Part shown: positions 34,867 to 46,433 of the stretch, in pieces | Numbering within the stretch: position 1 is the first letter of the stretch | How the letters are laid out: each line of letters starts with the position of its first letter | Source: Oreohelix idahoensis | Taxonomy: Eukaryota > Mollusca > Gastropoda > Stylommatophora > Oreohelicidae | Direction of reading: 5' to 3' | DNA: 64,000 bases | Assembly (NCBI GenBank): GCA_024509875.1 | Contig: JAMPIV010015278.1 | Span: 1 to 64,000, forward strand | The notes under the pieces: model-generated | Told to the model about the DNA's origin: nothing | Database searches by the model: none | The model's input: the letters and a program-made list of their open reading frames with translations, nothing else | Position numbers and translations under genes: made by a program

Positions 34867-37800
34867 ACGGGTATGCTTTAACTTGTAGTTAAGCAGATAT
34901 GGTTAGTGTCTAACTTTTCAAGTATTGTTAGCTTGTAGCTGAACATGTATGGTTAATATGTAGCTGACCGTGTATGGTTTAGTTTGTAATTAAGCAGATA
35001 TGGTTAATGTGTAGCTGAACGGTATGGTTTATTTTGTAATTACACAGATATAATTAGTGTGTAGCTGAACGGGTATGGTTTAGTTTGTAGTTAAGCAGAT
35101 ATGGTTAGTGTGTAGAATAACAGTAATGGTTTAGTTTGTGCTTAAACAGATATGGTTAGTGTGTAGCTGAACGGGTATGGTTTAGTTTGTAGTTAAGCAG
35201 ATATGGTTAGTGTCTACACTAACGGGAAGGGTTTAGTTTGTGCTTAAACAGATATGGTTAGTGTGTAGCTGAACGGGTATGGCTTAGTTTGTAGTTAAGC
35301 AGATATGGTTAGTGTGTAACTGAACGGTATGGTTTAGTTTGTAGTTAAGCAGATATGGTTAGTAGATAGCATAACCGGTATGGTTTAGTTTCTACTTAAA
35401 CAAATATGGTTAGTGTGTAGCTGAACGGGTATGGCTTAGTTTGTAGTTAAGCAGATATGGTTAGTATGTAGCTGAACGGGTATGGTTTGGTTTGTATCTT
35501 TGCAGGTGTGGTTGGTATGTAGCTGAGCGGGTATGGTTAGTATGTAGCTGAGCATGTATGGGTAGTGTGTTGGTGAGCAGGTATAGTTAGAATGTAGCTG
35601 AGTGGGTATTGTTAATATATAGCTAGACACGTATGTTTTAGATTGTAGTTAAGCAGATATGGTTAGTGTGTAGCTGAACTGGAATGGTTAGTGTGTAGTT
35701 AAGCAGGTATGGTTAATATGTATCTGAGCGGGTATGATTTAGTTTGTATTTAAGCACATGTGGTTAGTGTATTGCTGAACAGTATGGTTTAATTTGTAGT
35801 TAAACAGATATGGTTTGTGCGTAGCTGAACGGGTATGGTTTAGATAGTAGTTAAGCAGATATGGTTATTATTTAGCTGAACGGGTATCGTTAATGTGTAT
35901 CTGAGAGGGGATGGTTAGTAAGTAACTGAACTGCAATGGTTAGTGTGTAGTTAAGCAGGTATGGTTAATATGTACCTGAGCGGGTATGATTTAGTTTGTA
36001 TTTAAGCACATGTTGTTAGTGTATTGCTGAACAGTATGGTTTAGTTTGTAGTTAAACAGATATGGTTTGTGTGTAGCTGAACGGGCATGGTTTAGTTTGT
36101 AGAGCAGATATGGTTAGTATGTAGCTGAACGGTTGTGGTTTAGTTTGTAGCTTTGCAGTTGTGGTTAGTATGTAGCTGAGCAGGTATGGTTTGTATGTAG
36201 CTGAGCGGGTATGGTTAATATGTAGCTGAGCAAGTATGGCTAGTGTGTAACCTGAGCAAGTATGGTTAGAATGTAGCTGAGCGGGTATGGTTTATATGTA
36301 GCTAAACGCGTATGTTTTAGTGTGTCGTTAAACAGATATGGTTAGGGTGTAGCTGAACGGGTATTGTTTAGTTTGTAGTTAAGCAGATATGGTTAGTGCG
36401 TAGATGAACGGGTATGGTTTAGTGTGTAATTAAACAGATATGGTTAGTATGTAGCTTAACGGGTATGATTTAGTTCGTAGTTAAACAGATATGGTTAATG
36501 AGTTGCTGATCGGTTGTGGTTTATTTTGTAGTTAAGCAGTTATGGTTAGTATGCAGCTGCACGGGAATGGTTATTGTGTAGCTGAGCGGGTATGATTAGT
36601 ATGTAACTGAACGGGTATGGTTAGTATGTAGCTGAACGTGTATGGTTAAGTTTGTAGATATGCAGATATGGTTAGTGTGTAGCTGAACGGTATGGTTTAG
36701 TTTGTAGTTAAGCAGATATGGTTAGTAGATAGCATAACCGGTATGGTTTAGTTTCTGCTTAAACAAATATGGTTAGTGTGTAGCTGAACGGGTATGGCTT
36801 AGTTTGAAGTTATTCAGATATGGTTAGTATGTAGCTGAACGGGTATGGTTTGGTTTGTATCTTTGCAGGTGTGGTTAGTATGTAGCTGAGCGGGTATGGT
36901 TAGTATGTAGCTGAGCATGTATGGGTAGTGTGTTGGTGAGCTGTATAGTTAGAATGTAGCTGAGTGGGTATGGTTAATATATAGCTAGACACGTATGTTT
37001 TAGATTGTAGTTAAGCAGATATGGTTAGTGTGTAGCTGAACTGGAATGGTTAGTGTGTAGTTAAGCAGGTATGGTTAATATGTATCTGAGCGGGTATGAT
37101 TTAGTTTGTATTTAAGCACATGTGGTTAGTGTATTGCTGAACAGTATGGTTTAATTTGTAGTTAAACAGATATGGTTTGGTTGTAGCTGAACGGGTATGG
37201 TTTAGAAAGTAGTTAAGCAGATATGGTTATTATTTAGCTGAACGGGTATGGTTAATGTGTATCTGAGAGGGGATGGTTAGTATGTAACTGAACTGGAATG
37301 GTTAGTGTGTAGTTAAGCAGGTATGGTTAATATGTACCTGAGCGGGTATGATTTAGTTTGTATTTAAGCACATGTGGTTAGTGTATTGCTGAACAGTATG
37401 GTTTAGTTTGTAGTTAAAAAGATATGGTTTGTGTGTAGCTGAACGGGTATGGTTTAGTTTGTAGTTAAGCAGATATGGTTAGTGTGTAGCTGAACGGGTA
37501 TGGTTTAGTTTGTGGTTAAACAGATATGATTAGTGTGTAGCTGAACGGGTGTTGTTTAGTTTGTAGTTAAGCAGATATAGTTAGTATGTGAGTGAACGGG
37601 TATGGTTTAGTTTGTAGTTAAGCAGATATGGTTAGTATGTAGCTGAACGGGTATGGTTTGGTTTGTATCTTTGCAGGTGTGGTTTTTTATGTAGCTGAGC
37701 GGGTATGGTTAGTATGTAGCTGAGCATGTATGGGTAGTGTGTTGCTGAGCAGGTATGGTTAGAATGTAGCTGAGTGGGTATGGTTAATATATAGCTAGAC

Positions 37801-38581
37801 ACGTATGTTTTAGATTGTAGTTAAGCAGATATGGTTAGTGTGTAGCTGAACTGGAATGGTTAGTGTGTAGTTAAGCAGGTAAGGTTAATATGTAACTGAG
37901 CGGGTATGATGTAGTTTGTATTTAAGCACATGTGGTTAGTGTATTGCTGAACAGTATGGTTTAATTTGTAGTTAAATAGATATGGTTTGTGTGTAGCTGA
38001 ACGGGTATGGTTTAGTTTGTAGTTAAGCAGATATGGTTAGTGTGGAGCTGAACGGGTATGGTTTAGTTTGTGGTTAAACAGATATGGTTAGTGTGTAGCT
38101 GAATGGGTGTGGTTTAATTTGTAGTTAAGCAGATATAGTTAGTATGTAAATGAACGGGTATGGTTTAGTTTGTAGTTAAACAGATATGGTTAGTGTGTAG
38201 CTAAACGGGTATGGTTAGAGTGTAGTTAAGCAGGTATGGTTAGTGTGTAGCTAAACGGGTATGGTTTTGTTTGTATTTAAGCAGATATGGTTAGTGTGTA
38301 GCTAAACGGTATGGTTTAGTTTCTAGTTAAATAGATTTGTTAGTGTGTAGCTGAACGGGTATGGTTTAGTTTGTAGTTAAGCAGATATGGTTAGTGTGTA
38401 GCTGAACGGGTATGGTTTGGTTTGTAGGTAAACATATATGGTTAGTGTGCAGATGAACGGGAATGGGTTAGTTTGTAGTAAAACAGATATGGTTAGTGTG
38501 TAGCTGAACGGATATGGTTTAGTTTGTAGTTAAGCAGATGTGGTTATTTCGTAGCTGAAATGATATGGTTTAGTTTTTAGT
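34867..38581 (+). repeat. Satellite array, subfamily A, block 3
   Basis: Same 51 bp dimer and orientation as the earlier blocks, resuming after the Gypsy insertion. Higher-order markers recur (GTATCTGAGAGGGG near 35895 and 37259; the TATCTTTGCAGG variant near 35495, 36855 and 37665). It ends at the LTR element starting at 38582. No gene seen. Confidence 0.97.
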
Positions 38582-39335
38582 TGTGACAGTACGGACTGTT
38601 ACGTCGGATTAACACTAAGGTGCTGCCACTTAATTATAGTTAGGGTAAGAATACTTAGCAAGATTAAACACTAAGTATTTGAGCGTGTCTAGTTAGTGTA
38701 ATAACACTAGTCACAAATCCTATGAGTGATTTAATTAAAGTGTTCAGGAATGACGTCATCGAACTTGGGGTAGAATTGCTTAGAGCTAGGACGGAAGTGA
38801 TGGTTTGAGAGAAGGGGGTTAAGTGAGTTGGTTTTAGGCACGAGACGAGCGAGGCAGTGATTTTGTGGTTGGACCATCTTGTAAGTTCGATGGCTGTGTG
38901 TTATTTCTTGGGATGACTGGTTTGTATACCACAGAAGCACATGTATTTATGAACTATTATGAAGTTCTCAGAGGTTACAGACACTTAATAAAGGTGTTCA
39001 TTCATATTTAATCCAGCTTGAACTTATTTCCTGAACGTCAGTAGGAAGTGTCGTTTGTTTACATCAGGTAATAGAGAAAAGAATGTTACCATATTTTCGA
39101 CGATCATGCAGCCTAAAACATAAACACAGTTACGAGTCTCCAAAAGAATCACCTGGGTTATGTTCCTATTCTGTAATCACCATCTCTGGCAGTCGCCAGT
39201 AAAACAACAGATGAGCATTGATAAAAGATTCACCCCATTCTCACCCTGTCACACTAGACTTGATTTGTCACCGTAACCAAGCCCGGTCACATCTAACTTG
39301 ATTCGGTGCCGTTCCCGTCCACTCCCCCGGCCACA
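38582..39335 (+). repeat. 5' LTR of non-autonomous element
   Basis: It begins TGTGACAGTACGG and ends CGGCCACA. It has two internal hairpins: AATACTTAG with CTAAGTATT near 38649-38678, and CTAGTTAGTG with AACACTAG near 38689-38710. TGACGTCA (a CRE-type palindrome) is at 38751-38758 and AATAAA at 38987-38992. A 69 codon minus-strand frame is present in both LTRs but shows no feature of a real protein. Confidence 0.93.
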
Positions 39336-39450
39336 TAACTTGATTTGGTGCCGTTGACCAGCTCGTAACTGCCTTTTTACGATGGATTCAGCTATTTGAT
39401 TTGATGCCCGCGACCAGCTCCTAACTGTTTTTTTATGATGGATTCACCCA
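39258..39450 (+). repeat. Diverged tandem modules spanning LTR end, PBS and ORF start
   Basis: Four related segments follow one another, starting ACTTGATTTGTCACCG (39258), ACTTGATTCGGTGCCG (39296), ACTTGATTTGGTGCCG (39338) and TTTGATTTGATGCCCG (about 39395). The first two lie inside the LTR, the third holds the likely primer-binding site (TGGTGCCGTTGACCAGC from 39346, ten bases after the LTR) and the fourth carries the ATG of the ORF. The last two share a longer module of about 56 bp with GATGGATTCA. Confidence 0.65.
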
Positions 39451-40853
39451 TTCAACAGCTAGAGCATCAAGTATTTTTGTTGCAAAAGAAAAACCATCTG
39501 CTTCAACAACAATTGTCACAGCAACAAACAGCTGCTGGAAGGGCACACTGGAACAGTCTCAATAAAAGACACTGTCGAATTACAGTGAGAAACGTTATCA
39601 ATGTAATCAAACAAGGAAAGATATTTGAAATAAATAATGTTACCAGTGACAAAGAAAGATGTATGGTAGCGACAGAAAATGGACTAAGAGCATATATAAA
39701 GCCAGTAACACAGTGGAGAAAAACCTTTAACAGACGTTATCATTCCTGTTCCACAGCTGAGGTTCATATCCCTCTTCCTGAGCTATACTCACGTATCCAC
39801 TCCCGTGACGCTCGATTGGCTGAGTTACCCTCCGTTACTCCAGGCCCCTCTCATGCTTCGCCTCAGCATGATATTATTGTACCTCCTATTACTGCCGCAA
39901 CTCCTGTCCATACCTCCCTTCCTCCCCCTGTTCACCTCTCTTCTGACCCCGCTTTTCCTCCCCCTGTTCACCTCTCTTCTGACCCCGCTTTTCCTCCCTC
40001 TGTTCACCTCCCTTCAGACCCCGCTTCTCCTCCCTCTGTTCATCTCTCTTCTGACCCCGCTTTTCCTCCTTATGGTTATTTTCCTCCGCCTCCCTCCGAC
40101 CTTGATAAAGAACCTGAGTCTGACTTTTCAGATTTTGAATCTTCTCTTCCTCCTTATGGTTATTTTCCTCCGCCTCCCTCTGACCTTGATACAGAACATG
40201 AGTCTGACTCTTCAGATGTTGAATCTTCTCTTTCTCCTTATGGTTATTTTCCTCCGCCTCCCTCCGACCTTGATACAGAACATGAGACTGACTCTTCAGA
40301 TGTTGAACCTTCTCTTTCTCCTTATGGTTATTTTCCTCCGCCTCCCTCCGACCTTGATACAGTACAAGAAAAGTACCAGCTTGACATAGAATCAGAATTC
40401 GATTCGTCAAGTGGGGAGGATAGAGTTATGGGCCCCGACGAAATTGGATACAGGTCGGATGAGCTCCAGCATATAACGGACGACGAAGGCCGTAGAATTT
40501 ATTGGCCGAAAAATGAGATTAGTGATCTTGACTCTTCCCCCGATTATTCTTCTTTTGATATTGGACCTGATGTTCCTCTTCCCTCAGCTCGTTTTCTCTT
40601 TAGACGTCGTCATCCAAAATTCATTTACGATTCTGTTCCCTTTCCTAAGCCCCTTCACCAGCGGGCCGCCCATGTACGAACCCGTTTTCATCGCTCCCGT
40701 GGTTCTGTTCATTCTCCTTACCGTAGTCCCTCTCCTCCGCCTCTCCCTCCCCCTGTCACACCTCCGTCCCGTAGATTGCGTGTTCCCCTCCGTTATCCTC
40801 ATACCGGTCCGCAGCCTCCACCCCGACCCTCTCGTTTTCGTCCACTCCCGTAG
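39435..40853 (+). CDS. Unrecognised proline-rich protein of non-autonomous LTR element
   Basis: 472 codons from ATG 39435 (a tandem ATG pair) to TAG. I do not recognise it. Residues 5-32 are a Leu/Gln heptad-like segment, probably a short coiled coil. Residues 45-115 are mixed and may be folded (WNSLNKRHCRITVRN, then WRKTFNRRYH). Residues 163-210 are four copies of a 12-residue repeat around PPVHLSSDPAFP. Residues 211 to about 312 are four copies of a 28-residue repeat around YGYFPPPPSDLD with an acidic Ser/Asp tail. The end (about 395-472) is Arg/Pro-rich and basic, so it could bind nucleic acid. A Gag-like structural role would fit its place right after the PBS, but no capsid or zinc-knuckle motif is visible. 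Capture of a host gene is an alternative. Confidence 0.75.
   Translation: MMDSPIQQLEHQVFLLQKKNHLLQQQLSQQQTAAGRAHWNSLNKRHCRITVRNVINVIKQGKIFEINNVTSDKERCMVATENGLRAYIKPVTQWRKTFNRRYHSCSTAEVHIPLPELYSRIHSRDARLAELPSVTPGPSHASPQHDIIVPPITAATPVHTSLPPPVHLSSDPAFPPPVHLSSDPAFPPSVHLPSDPASPPSVHLSSDPAFPPYGYFPPPPSDLDKEPESDFSDFESSLPPYGYFPPPPSDLDTEHESDSSDVESSLSPYGYFPPPPSDLDTEHETDSSDVEPSLSPYGYFPPPPSDLDTVQEKYQLDIESEFDSSSGEDRVMGPDEIGYRSDELQHITDDEGRRIYWPKNEISDLDSSPDYSSFDIGPDVPLPSARFLFRRRHPKFIYDSVPFPKPLHQRAAHVRTRFHRSRGSVHSPYRSPSPPPLPPPVTPPSRRLRVPLRYPHTGPQPPPRPSRFRPLP
39921..40370 (+). repeat. 36 bp and 84 bp coding tandem repeats
   Basis: Four 36 bp copies (39921-40064) are followed directly by four 84 bp copies beginning at 40065, 40149, 40233 and 40317, all in frame with the ORF. 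Both unit lengths are multiples of three and copies differ mostly by single bases, so the protein repeats have been kept in frame. Confidence 0.9.
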
Positions 40854-40856
40854 TCC

Positions 40857-41240
40857 ATGCCATTGTTCCTACATCCCAACCTACAAAGTACGATCCTCGC
40901 CTGTTATTGTAAGCCATTGAAAGATTGGAAACAACGAACATTTTTGCAAAGATGTTTACAAATTGAACTGCACTTACCTCCAGATGCCGTCTCCGGTCAG
41001 GTTGACATTTCCTGCCCTGCTATTATTTTTAGCATGAAGTCTCCTACACAATACCCTCCTGCTGAATTGCTTGATCCTGATGCTACCGTGAAGACCAATC
41101 GTTACGTTTCCTTGAACATCTGGGTTACACACTTTACGCACATTTCCAGTTCAGATAGGAAAGTCCAACAGCCGTTATTTATGGAGAGCTGTTACATTTT
41201 CGTCCGCAAGAAAGACATTGCCGAATCTGACAGTACATAA
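40857..41240 (+). CDS. In-frame continuation after a single TAG
   Basis: This 127 codon frame starts at ATG 40857 but lies in the same reading frame as the 472 codon ORF, separated only by TAG at 40851-40853 and one Ser codon. It is therefore better read as the C-terminal part of one 600-residue protein, reached by stop readthrough, or cut off by a nonsense change. Content: a hydrophobic and mixed segment with ACYCKPLKDW, then LHLPPDAVSGQVDISCPA and VTHFTHISSSD. I recognise no family. It looks globular, unlike the proline-rich part before it. Confidence 0.6.
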   Translation: MPLFLHPNLQSTILACYCKPLKDWKQRTFLQRCLQIELHLPPDAVSGQVDISCPAIIFSMKSPTQYPPAELLDPDATVKTNRYVSLNIWVTHFTHISSSDRKVQQPLFMESCYIFVRKKDIAESDST

Positions 41241-42381
41241 ACATTTCCCTTACGACATCCTTTCGACCACTGCTGATGGAGATCCACCAACTCAGAAGAT
41301 CTCTACAGTCCTGATATATTGTAGTTGATGTAGTTCCCTTTTACACGCGTTAGCGTCATTATGTCACATTATTTTTGTTTGATCTCATTTTTTTAAACCA
41401 TCTTTTGTACCCCTTTGATTTTTTTGTGTTTTTCTTTTTGCCATGTTTCTGACGTAAAATTTTACCCAGATTTTTTTTAAGGTTTACATCGTTCTGTTGT
41501 ACCAAATAAAAGTGATTAACTAATGTACATCTTCACCCGCCACTAATGTTGGCATCATTCACGATTTATTATGATGATGACACCATATTGCATTATGATT
41601 GTTTGAATTTTCAGTCATTGTTACACCGACACTCATACATGTGATTTAACTATTTGCCCATTCATATATTCTATACCATTGTCCATTGATTACCATGTTT
41701 CCATTCCATTCATTGTTTCCGGTTATTGTTACACCGGCAAAGTCATTTTTTTTTAAATGAGACTTACCCATTTTGCCCATACTTTGCCACCAAGTTTTGT
41801 GGTTCTATTTCCATTTCCTCCATTCATATTTTTTTTTCATCACCCACTTCAGTGAAGTGTAGGGTGACAGCCTTTTTATGCAACCGACATATATATATAT
41901 ATATTTTTTTTTTTTGGTTCTTTTTGCCTGTTTTTTTTCCTTGCGACGTTAACTCGCTTGTCATGTTATTTTATGTTTTATGATTCGCACAAGTGTGAGA
42001 GATATTGATGACTATAAATCCATAAAGCGTTTTGTTAGTTCGTTAATGAATGTTAGTTACTGTTCTATTTTGCTCATATTTTTTTTTTGGCCACTTATTA
42101 GTACTATTTGTAGCTACCATAACCTCCATAGTTTTTTTTTTCCATGTGTCCCTCGTTTATGTTATGTCCATCAGTCCCTACCCCTTCATGATCGATTTTT
42201 TTGTGTGAAACTGTTAATGGTGTTATTTCATCCATCCCTCCCATTTTTGATTATTGTATGCCTTCAGACATGATTTCTGGTGGGATACATGTATCCCATT
42301 ATTTTTTTTTTAGAGTTAGTAAATTTTTTTCTAGGGAATAAAGTGTCTCCTACGGGATACACTTTAGTGGCCCCGGGCGCA
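41241..42381 (+). other. T-rich 3' non-coding region of the LTR element
   Basis: Many T-runs, AATAAA-like sites and no convincing ORF; short frames at 41726, 41980 and 42280 are low-complexity Phe/Leu-rich artefacts. A perfect 18 bp palindrome TGGGATACATGTATCCCA lies at 42281-42298, and its half GGGATACA recurs at 42354. There is no clear purine tract before the 3' LTR; the last bases are GGCCCCGGGCGCA, so the plus-strand primer is not evident. Confidence 0.7.
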
Positions 42382-43136
42382 TGTGACAGTACGGACTGTT
42401 ACGTCGGATTAACACTAAGGTGCTGCCACTTAATTATAGTTAGGGTAAGAATACTTAGCAAGATTAAACACTAAGTATTTGAGCGTGTCTAGTTAGTGTA
42501 ATAACACTAGTCACAAATCCTATGAGTGATTTAATTAAAGTGTTCAGGAATGACGTCATCGAACTTGGGGTAGAATTGCTTAGAGCTAGGACGGAAGTGA
42601 TGGTTTGAGAGAAGGGGGTTAAGTGAGTTTGTTTTAGGCACGAGACGAGCGAGGCAGTGATTTTGTGGTTGGACCATCTTGTAAGTTCGATGGCTGTGTG
42701 TTATTTCTTGGGATGACTGGTTTGTATACCACAGAAGCACATGTATTTATGAACTATTATGAAGTTCTCAGAGGTTACAGACACTTAATAAAGGTGCTCA
42801 TTCATATTTAATCCAGCTTGAACTTATTTCCTGAACGTCAGTAGGAAGTGTCGTTTGTTTACATCAGGTAATAGAGAAAAGAATGTTACCATATTTTCGA
42901 CGATCATGCAGCCTAAAACATAAACACAGTTACGAGTCTCCAAAAGAATCACCTGGGTTATGTTCCTATTCTGTAATCACCATCTCTGGCAGTCGCCAGT
43001 AAAACAACAGATGAGCATTGATAAAAGATTCCACCCCATTCTCACCCTGTCACACTGGACTTGATTTGTCACCGTAACCAAGCCCGGTCACATCTAACTT
43101 GATTCGGTGCCGTTCCCGTCCACTCCCCCGGCCACA
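42382..43136 (+). repeat. 3' LTR of non-autonomous element
   Basis: 755 bp copy of 38582-39335 with one extra C near 43032 and substitutions near 42629, 42797 and 43057. It is followed by the target duplicate TAGT (43137-43140), and then satellite. Confidence 0.93.
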
Positions 43137-46100
43137 TAGTTAAACAGATATGGTAAGTGTGTAGCTGAACGGGCATGGTTTAGTTTGTAGTTAAGCAGAT
43201 ATGGTTACTTTGTAGCTGAACGGATATGGTTTAGTTTGTAGTTAAACAGATATGAATAGTCAGTAGCTTAACGGGTATGGTTTAGATTGTGGTAAAGCAG
43301 ATTTGGTTAGTATTTAGTTTAAATGGTATGTTTTAGTTTGTAGTTAAACAGATATTGTTAGTGTGTAGCTGAACGGGTGTGGGTTAGTTTGTAGTTAAAC
43401 AGATATGGTTAGTGTGTAGCTGAACTGGTATGGTTTAGTTTGTAGTTAAACAGATATGGTTAGTGTGTAGCTGAACGGGTATGGTTTAGATAGTAGTTAA
43501 GCAGATATGGTTATTAGATAGCTGAACGGGTATGGTTAATGTGTATCTGAGAGGGGATGGTTAGTATGTAACTGAACTGGAATGGTTAGTGTGTAGTTAA
43601 GCAGGTATGGTTAATATGTACCTGAGCGGGTATGATTTAGTTTGTATTTAAGCACATGTGGTTAGTGTATTGCTGAACAGTATGGTTTAATTTGTAGTTA
43701 AACAGATATGGTTTGTGTGTAGCTGAATGGGTATGGTTTAGTTTGTAGTTAAGCAGATATGGTTAGTGTGTAGCTGAACGGGTATGGTTTAGTTTGTGGT
43801 TAAATATATATGGTTAGTGTGTAGCTGAACGGGTGTGGTTTAGTTTGTAGTTAAGCAGATATAGTTAGTATGTGAGTGAACGGGTATGGTTTAGTTTGTA
43901 GTTAAGCAGATATGGTTAGTGTGTAGTTGAACGGGTATGGTTTAGTTTGTAGTTAAACAGATATGGTTAGTGTGTAGCTGAACGGGTATGGTTTAGATAG
44001 TAGTTAAGCAGATATGGTTATTATTTAGCTGAACGGGTATGGTTAATGTGTATCTGAGAGGGGATGGTTAGTATGTAGCTGAACTTGTATGGTTTAGTAT
44101 GTATTTAAGCATAAATGGTTAGTATGTAGCTGAACGGGTACGTTTTAGTTTGTCGTTAGGCAGACATTTTTAGTATGTAGCTGAACGGGTATGGTTTAGC
44201 TTGTAGTTAAGCAGATATAATTAGTCTGTAGCAGCACGGGTATGGTTAATGTGTAGCTAAGCAGGAATGGTTAGTATGTAGCTAAACGCGTATGCTTTAA
44301 TTTGTAGTTAAGCAGATATGGTTAGTGTATAACTTTTGTAGTATTGTTAGCGTGTAGCTGAACATGTATGGTTAATATGTAGCTGATCGTGTATGGTTTA
44401 GTTTGTAATTAAGCAGATATGGTTAGTATATAGCTTAACGGGTATGGTTTAGTTTGTAGTTAAACAGATATGGTTAGTGCGTAGCTGAACGGGTATGGTT
44501 TAGTTTGTAGATAAGCAGATTTATTATGTGGCTGAACGGGTATTGTTTAGTTTGTAGTTAAGCAGATATGGTTATTGTGTAGATGAACGGTATGGTTTAG
44601 TTTGTAATTACACAGATATAGTTAGTGTGTAGCTGAACGGGTATGATTTAGTTCGTAGTTAAACAGATATGGTTAATGAGTTGCTGATCGGGTGTTGTTT
44701 AGTTTGTAGTTAAGCAGTTATGGTTAGTATGCAGCTGCACGGGAATGGTTATTGTGTAGCTGAGCGGGTATGATTAGTATGTAACTGAACGGGTATGGTT
44801 AGTATGTCGCTGAACGTGTATGGTTAAGTTTTTAGTAAAGCAGATATGGTTAGTGTGTAGCTGAATGGTATGGTTTAGTTTGTAGTTAAGCAGATATGGT
44901 TAGTAGATAGCATAACCGGTATGGTTTAAATTTTACTTAAACAAATATGGTTAGTGTGTAGCTGAACGGGTATGGCTTAGTTTGTAGTTAAGCAGATATG
45001 GTTAGTATGTAGCTGAACGGGTATGGTTTGGTTTGTATCTTTGCAGGTGTGGTTGGTATGTAGCTGAGCGGGTATTGTTAGTATGTAGCTGATCATGTAT
45101 GGGTAGTGTGTTGGTGAGCAGGTATGGTTAGAATGTAGCTGAGTGGGTATGGTTAATATATAGCTAGACACGTATGTTTTAGATTGTAGTTAAGTAGATA
45201 TGGTTTGTGTGTAGCTGAACGGGTATGGTTTAGTTTGTAGTTAAGCAGATATGGTTAGTGTGTAGCTGAACGGGTATGGTTTAGTTTGTGGTTAAACAGA
45301 TATGGTTAGTGTGTAGCTGAACGGGTGTTGTTTAGTTTGTAGTTAAGCAGATATATTTAGTATGTGAGTGAACGGGTATGGTTTAGTTTGTAGTTAAGCA
45401 GATATGGTTAGTGTGTAGCTGAACGGGTACGTTTTAGTTTGTCGTTAAGCAGACTTTTTTAGTATGTAGCTGAACGGGTATGGTTTAGCTTGTAGTTAAG
45501 CAGATATAGTTAGTCTGTAGCAGCACGGGTATGGTTAATGTGTAGCTAAGCAGGAATCGTTAGTATGTAGCTAAACGCGTATGCTTTAATTTGTAGTTAA
45601 GCAGATATGGTTAGTGTATAACTTTTCGAGTATTGTTACCGTGTAGCTGAACATGTATGGTTAATATGTAGCTGACTGTGTATGGTTTAGTTTGTAATTA
45701 AGCAGATATGGTTAGTATATAGCTGAACGGGTATGGTTTAGTTTGTAGTTAAACAGATATGGTTAGTGCGTAGCTGAACGGGTATTGTTTAGTTTGTAGA
45801 AAAGCAGATTTATTATGTGGCTGAACGGGTATTGTTTAGTTTGTAGTTAAGCAGATATGGTTAGTGTGTAGCTGAACGGTATGGTTTAGTTTGTAATTAC
45901 ACAGATATAGTTAGTGTGTAGTTGAACGAGTATGGTTTAGTTTGTAGTTAAGCAGATATGGTTAGTGTGTACATTAACGGGAAGGGTTTAGTTTGTGCTT
46001 AAACCGATATGGTTAGTGTTTAGCTGAACGGGCATGGTTTAGTTTGTAGTTAAGCAGATATGGTTAGTATGTAGCTGAACGGTTGTGGTTTAGTTTGTAG

Positions 46101-46433
46101 CTTTGCAGGTGTGGTTAGTATGTAGCTGAGCAAGTATGGTTAGTATGTAGCTGAGCGGGTATGGTTAATATGTAGCTGAGCAAGTATGGCTAGTGTGTAA
46201 CCTGAGCAAGTATGGTTAGAATGTATCTGAGCGGGTATGGTTTATATGTAGCTAAACGCGTATGTTTTAGTTTGTCGTTAAACAGATATGGTTAGGGTGT
46301 AGCTGAATGGGTATGGTTTAGTTTGTATTTAAGCAGATATGGTTAGTGTGTTGCTGTACGGTATGGTTTACTTTGTAGTTAAACAGATATCTTTAGTGTG
46401 TATCTGAACGGTTATGGTTTAATTTGTAGTTAA
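43137..46433 (+). repeat. Satellite array, subfamily A, block 4
   Basis: 51 bp dimers in the same orientation as the earlier blocks. CTGAGAGGGG markers occur near 43547 and 44053, and the TATCTTTGCAGG variant near 45037. It ends at GTAGTTAA (46426-46433), where non-satellite sequence begins. Confidence 0.97.

Larger units (their letters stand above)
38582..43136 (+). mobile_element. Non-autonomous LTR retrotransposon with unknown ORF
   Basis: A 4.56 kb element with direct terminal repeats of 754 bp (38582-39335) and 755 bp (42382-43136), TG...CA ends (TGTGACAGT to GGCCACA) and a 4 bp target duplication TAGT (38578-38581 and 43137-43140). The LTRs differ by about three substitutions and one indel (near 0.5%), so it moved recently. 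No protease, integrase or RT motif is present on either strand. The interior holds one long proline-rich frame broken by a single TAG, then T-rich non-coding sequence. It must be mobilised by another element's enzymes. AATAAA in the LTR (38987-38992, 42787-42792) and the ORF set the + orientation. Confidence 0.9.

Noticed and set aside
34707..34892. 61 codon ORF at the end of the 3' LTR
   Set aside because: It runs from LTR into satellite, and in the 5' LTR the corresponding frame differs, so it is not a gene.
38731..38940. 69 codon minus-strand ORF present in both LTRs of the 38582 element (also 42531-42740)
   Set aside because: Its identity in the two LTRs follows from LTR identity. No motif, and it lies against the element's orientation across the presumed promoter.
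39889..40410. 173 codon minus-strand and 194 codon alternative + frame over the proline-rich ORF
   Set aside because: Both are shadows caused by the 36 and 84 bp repeats being multiples of three, which keeps all frames open.
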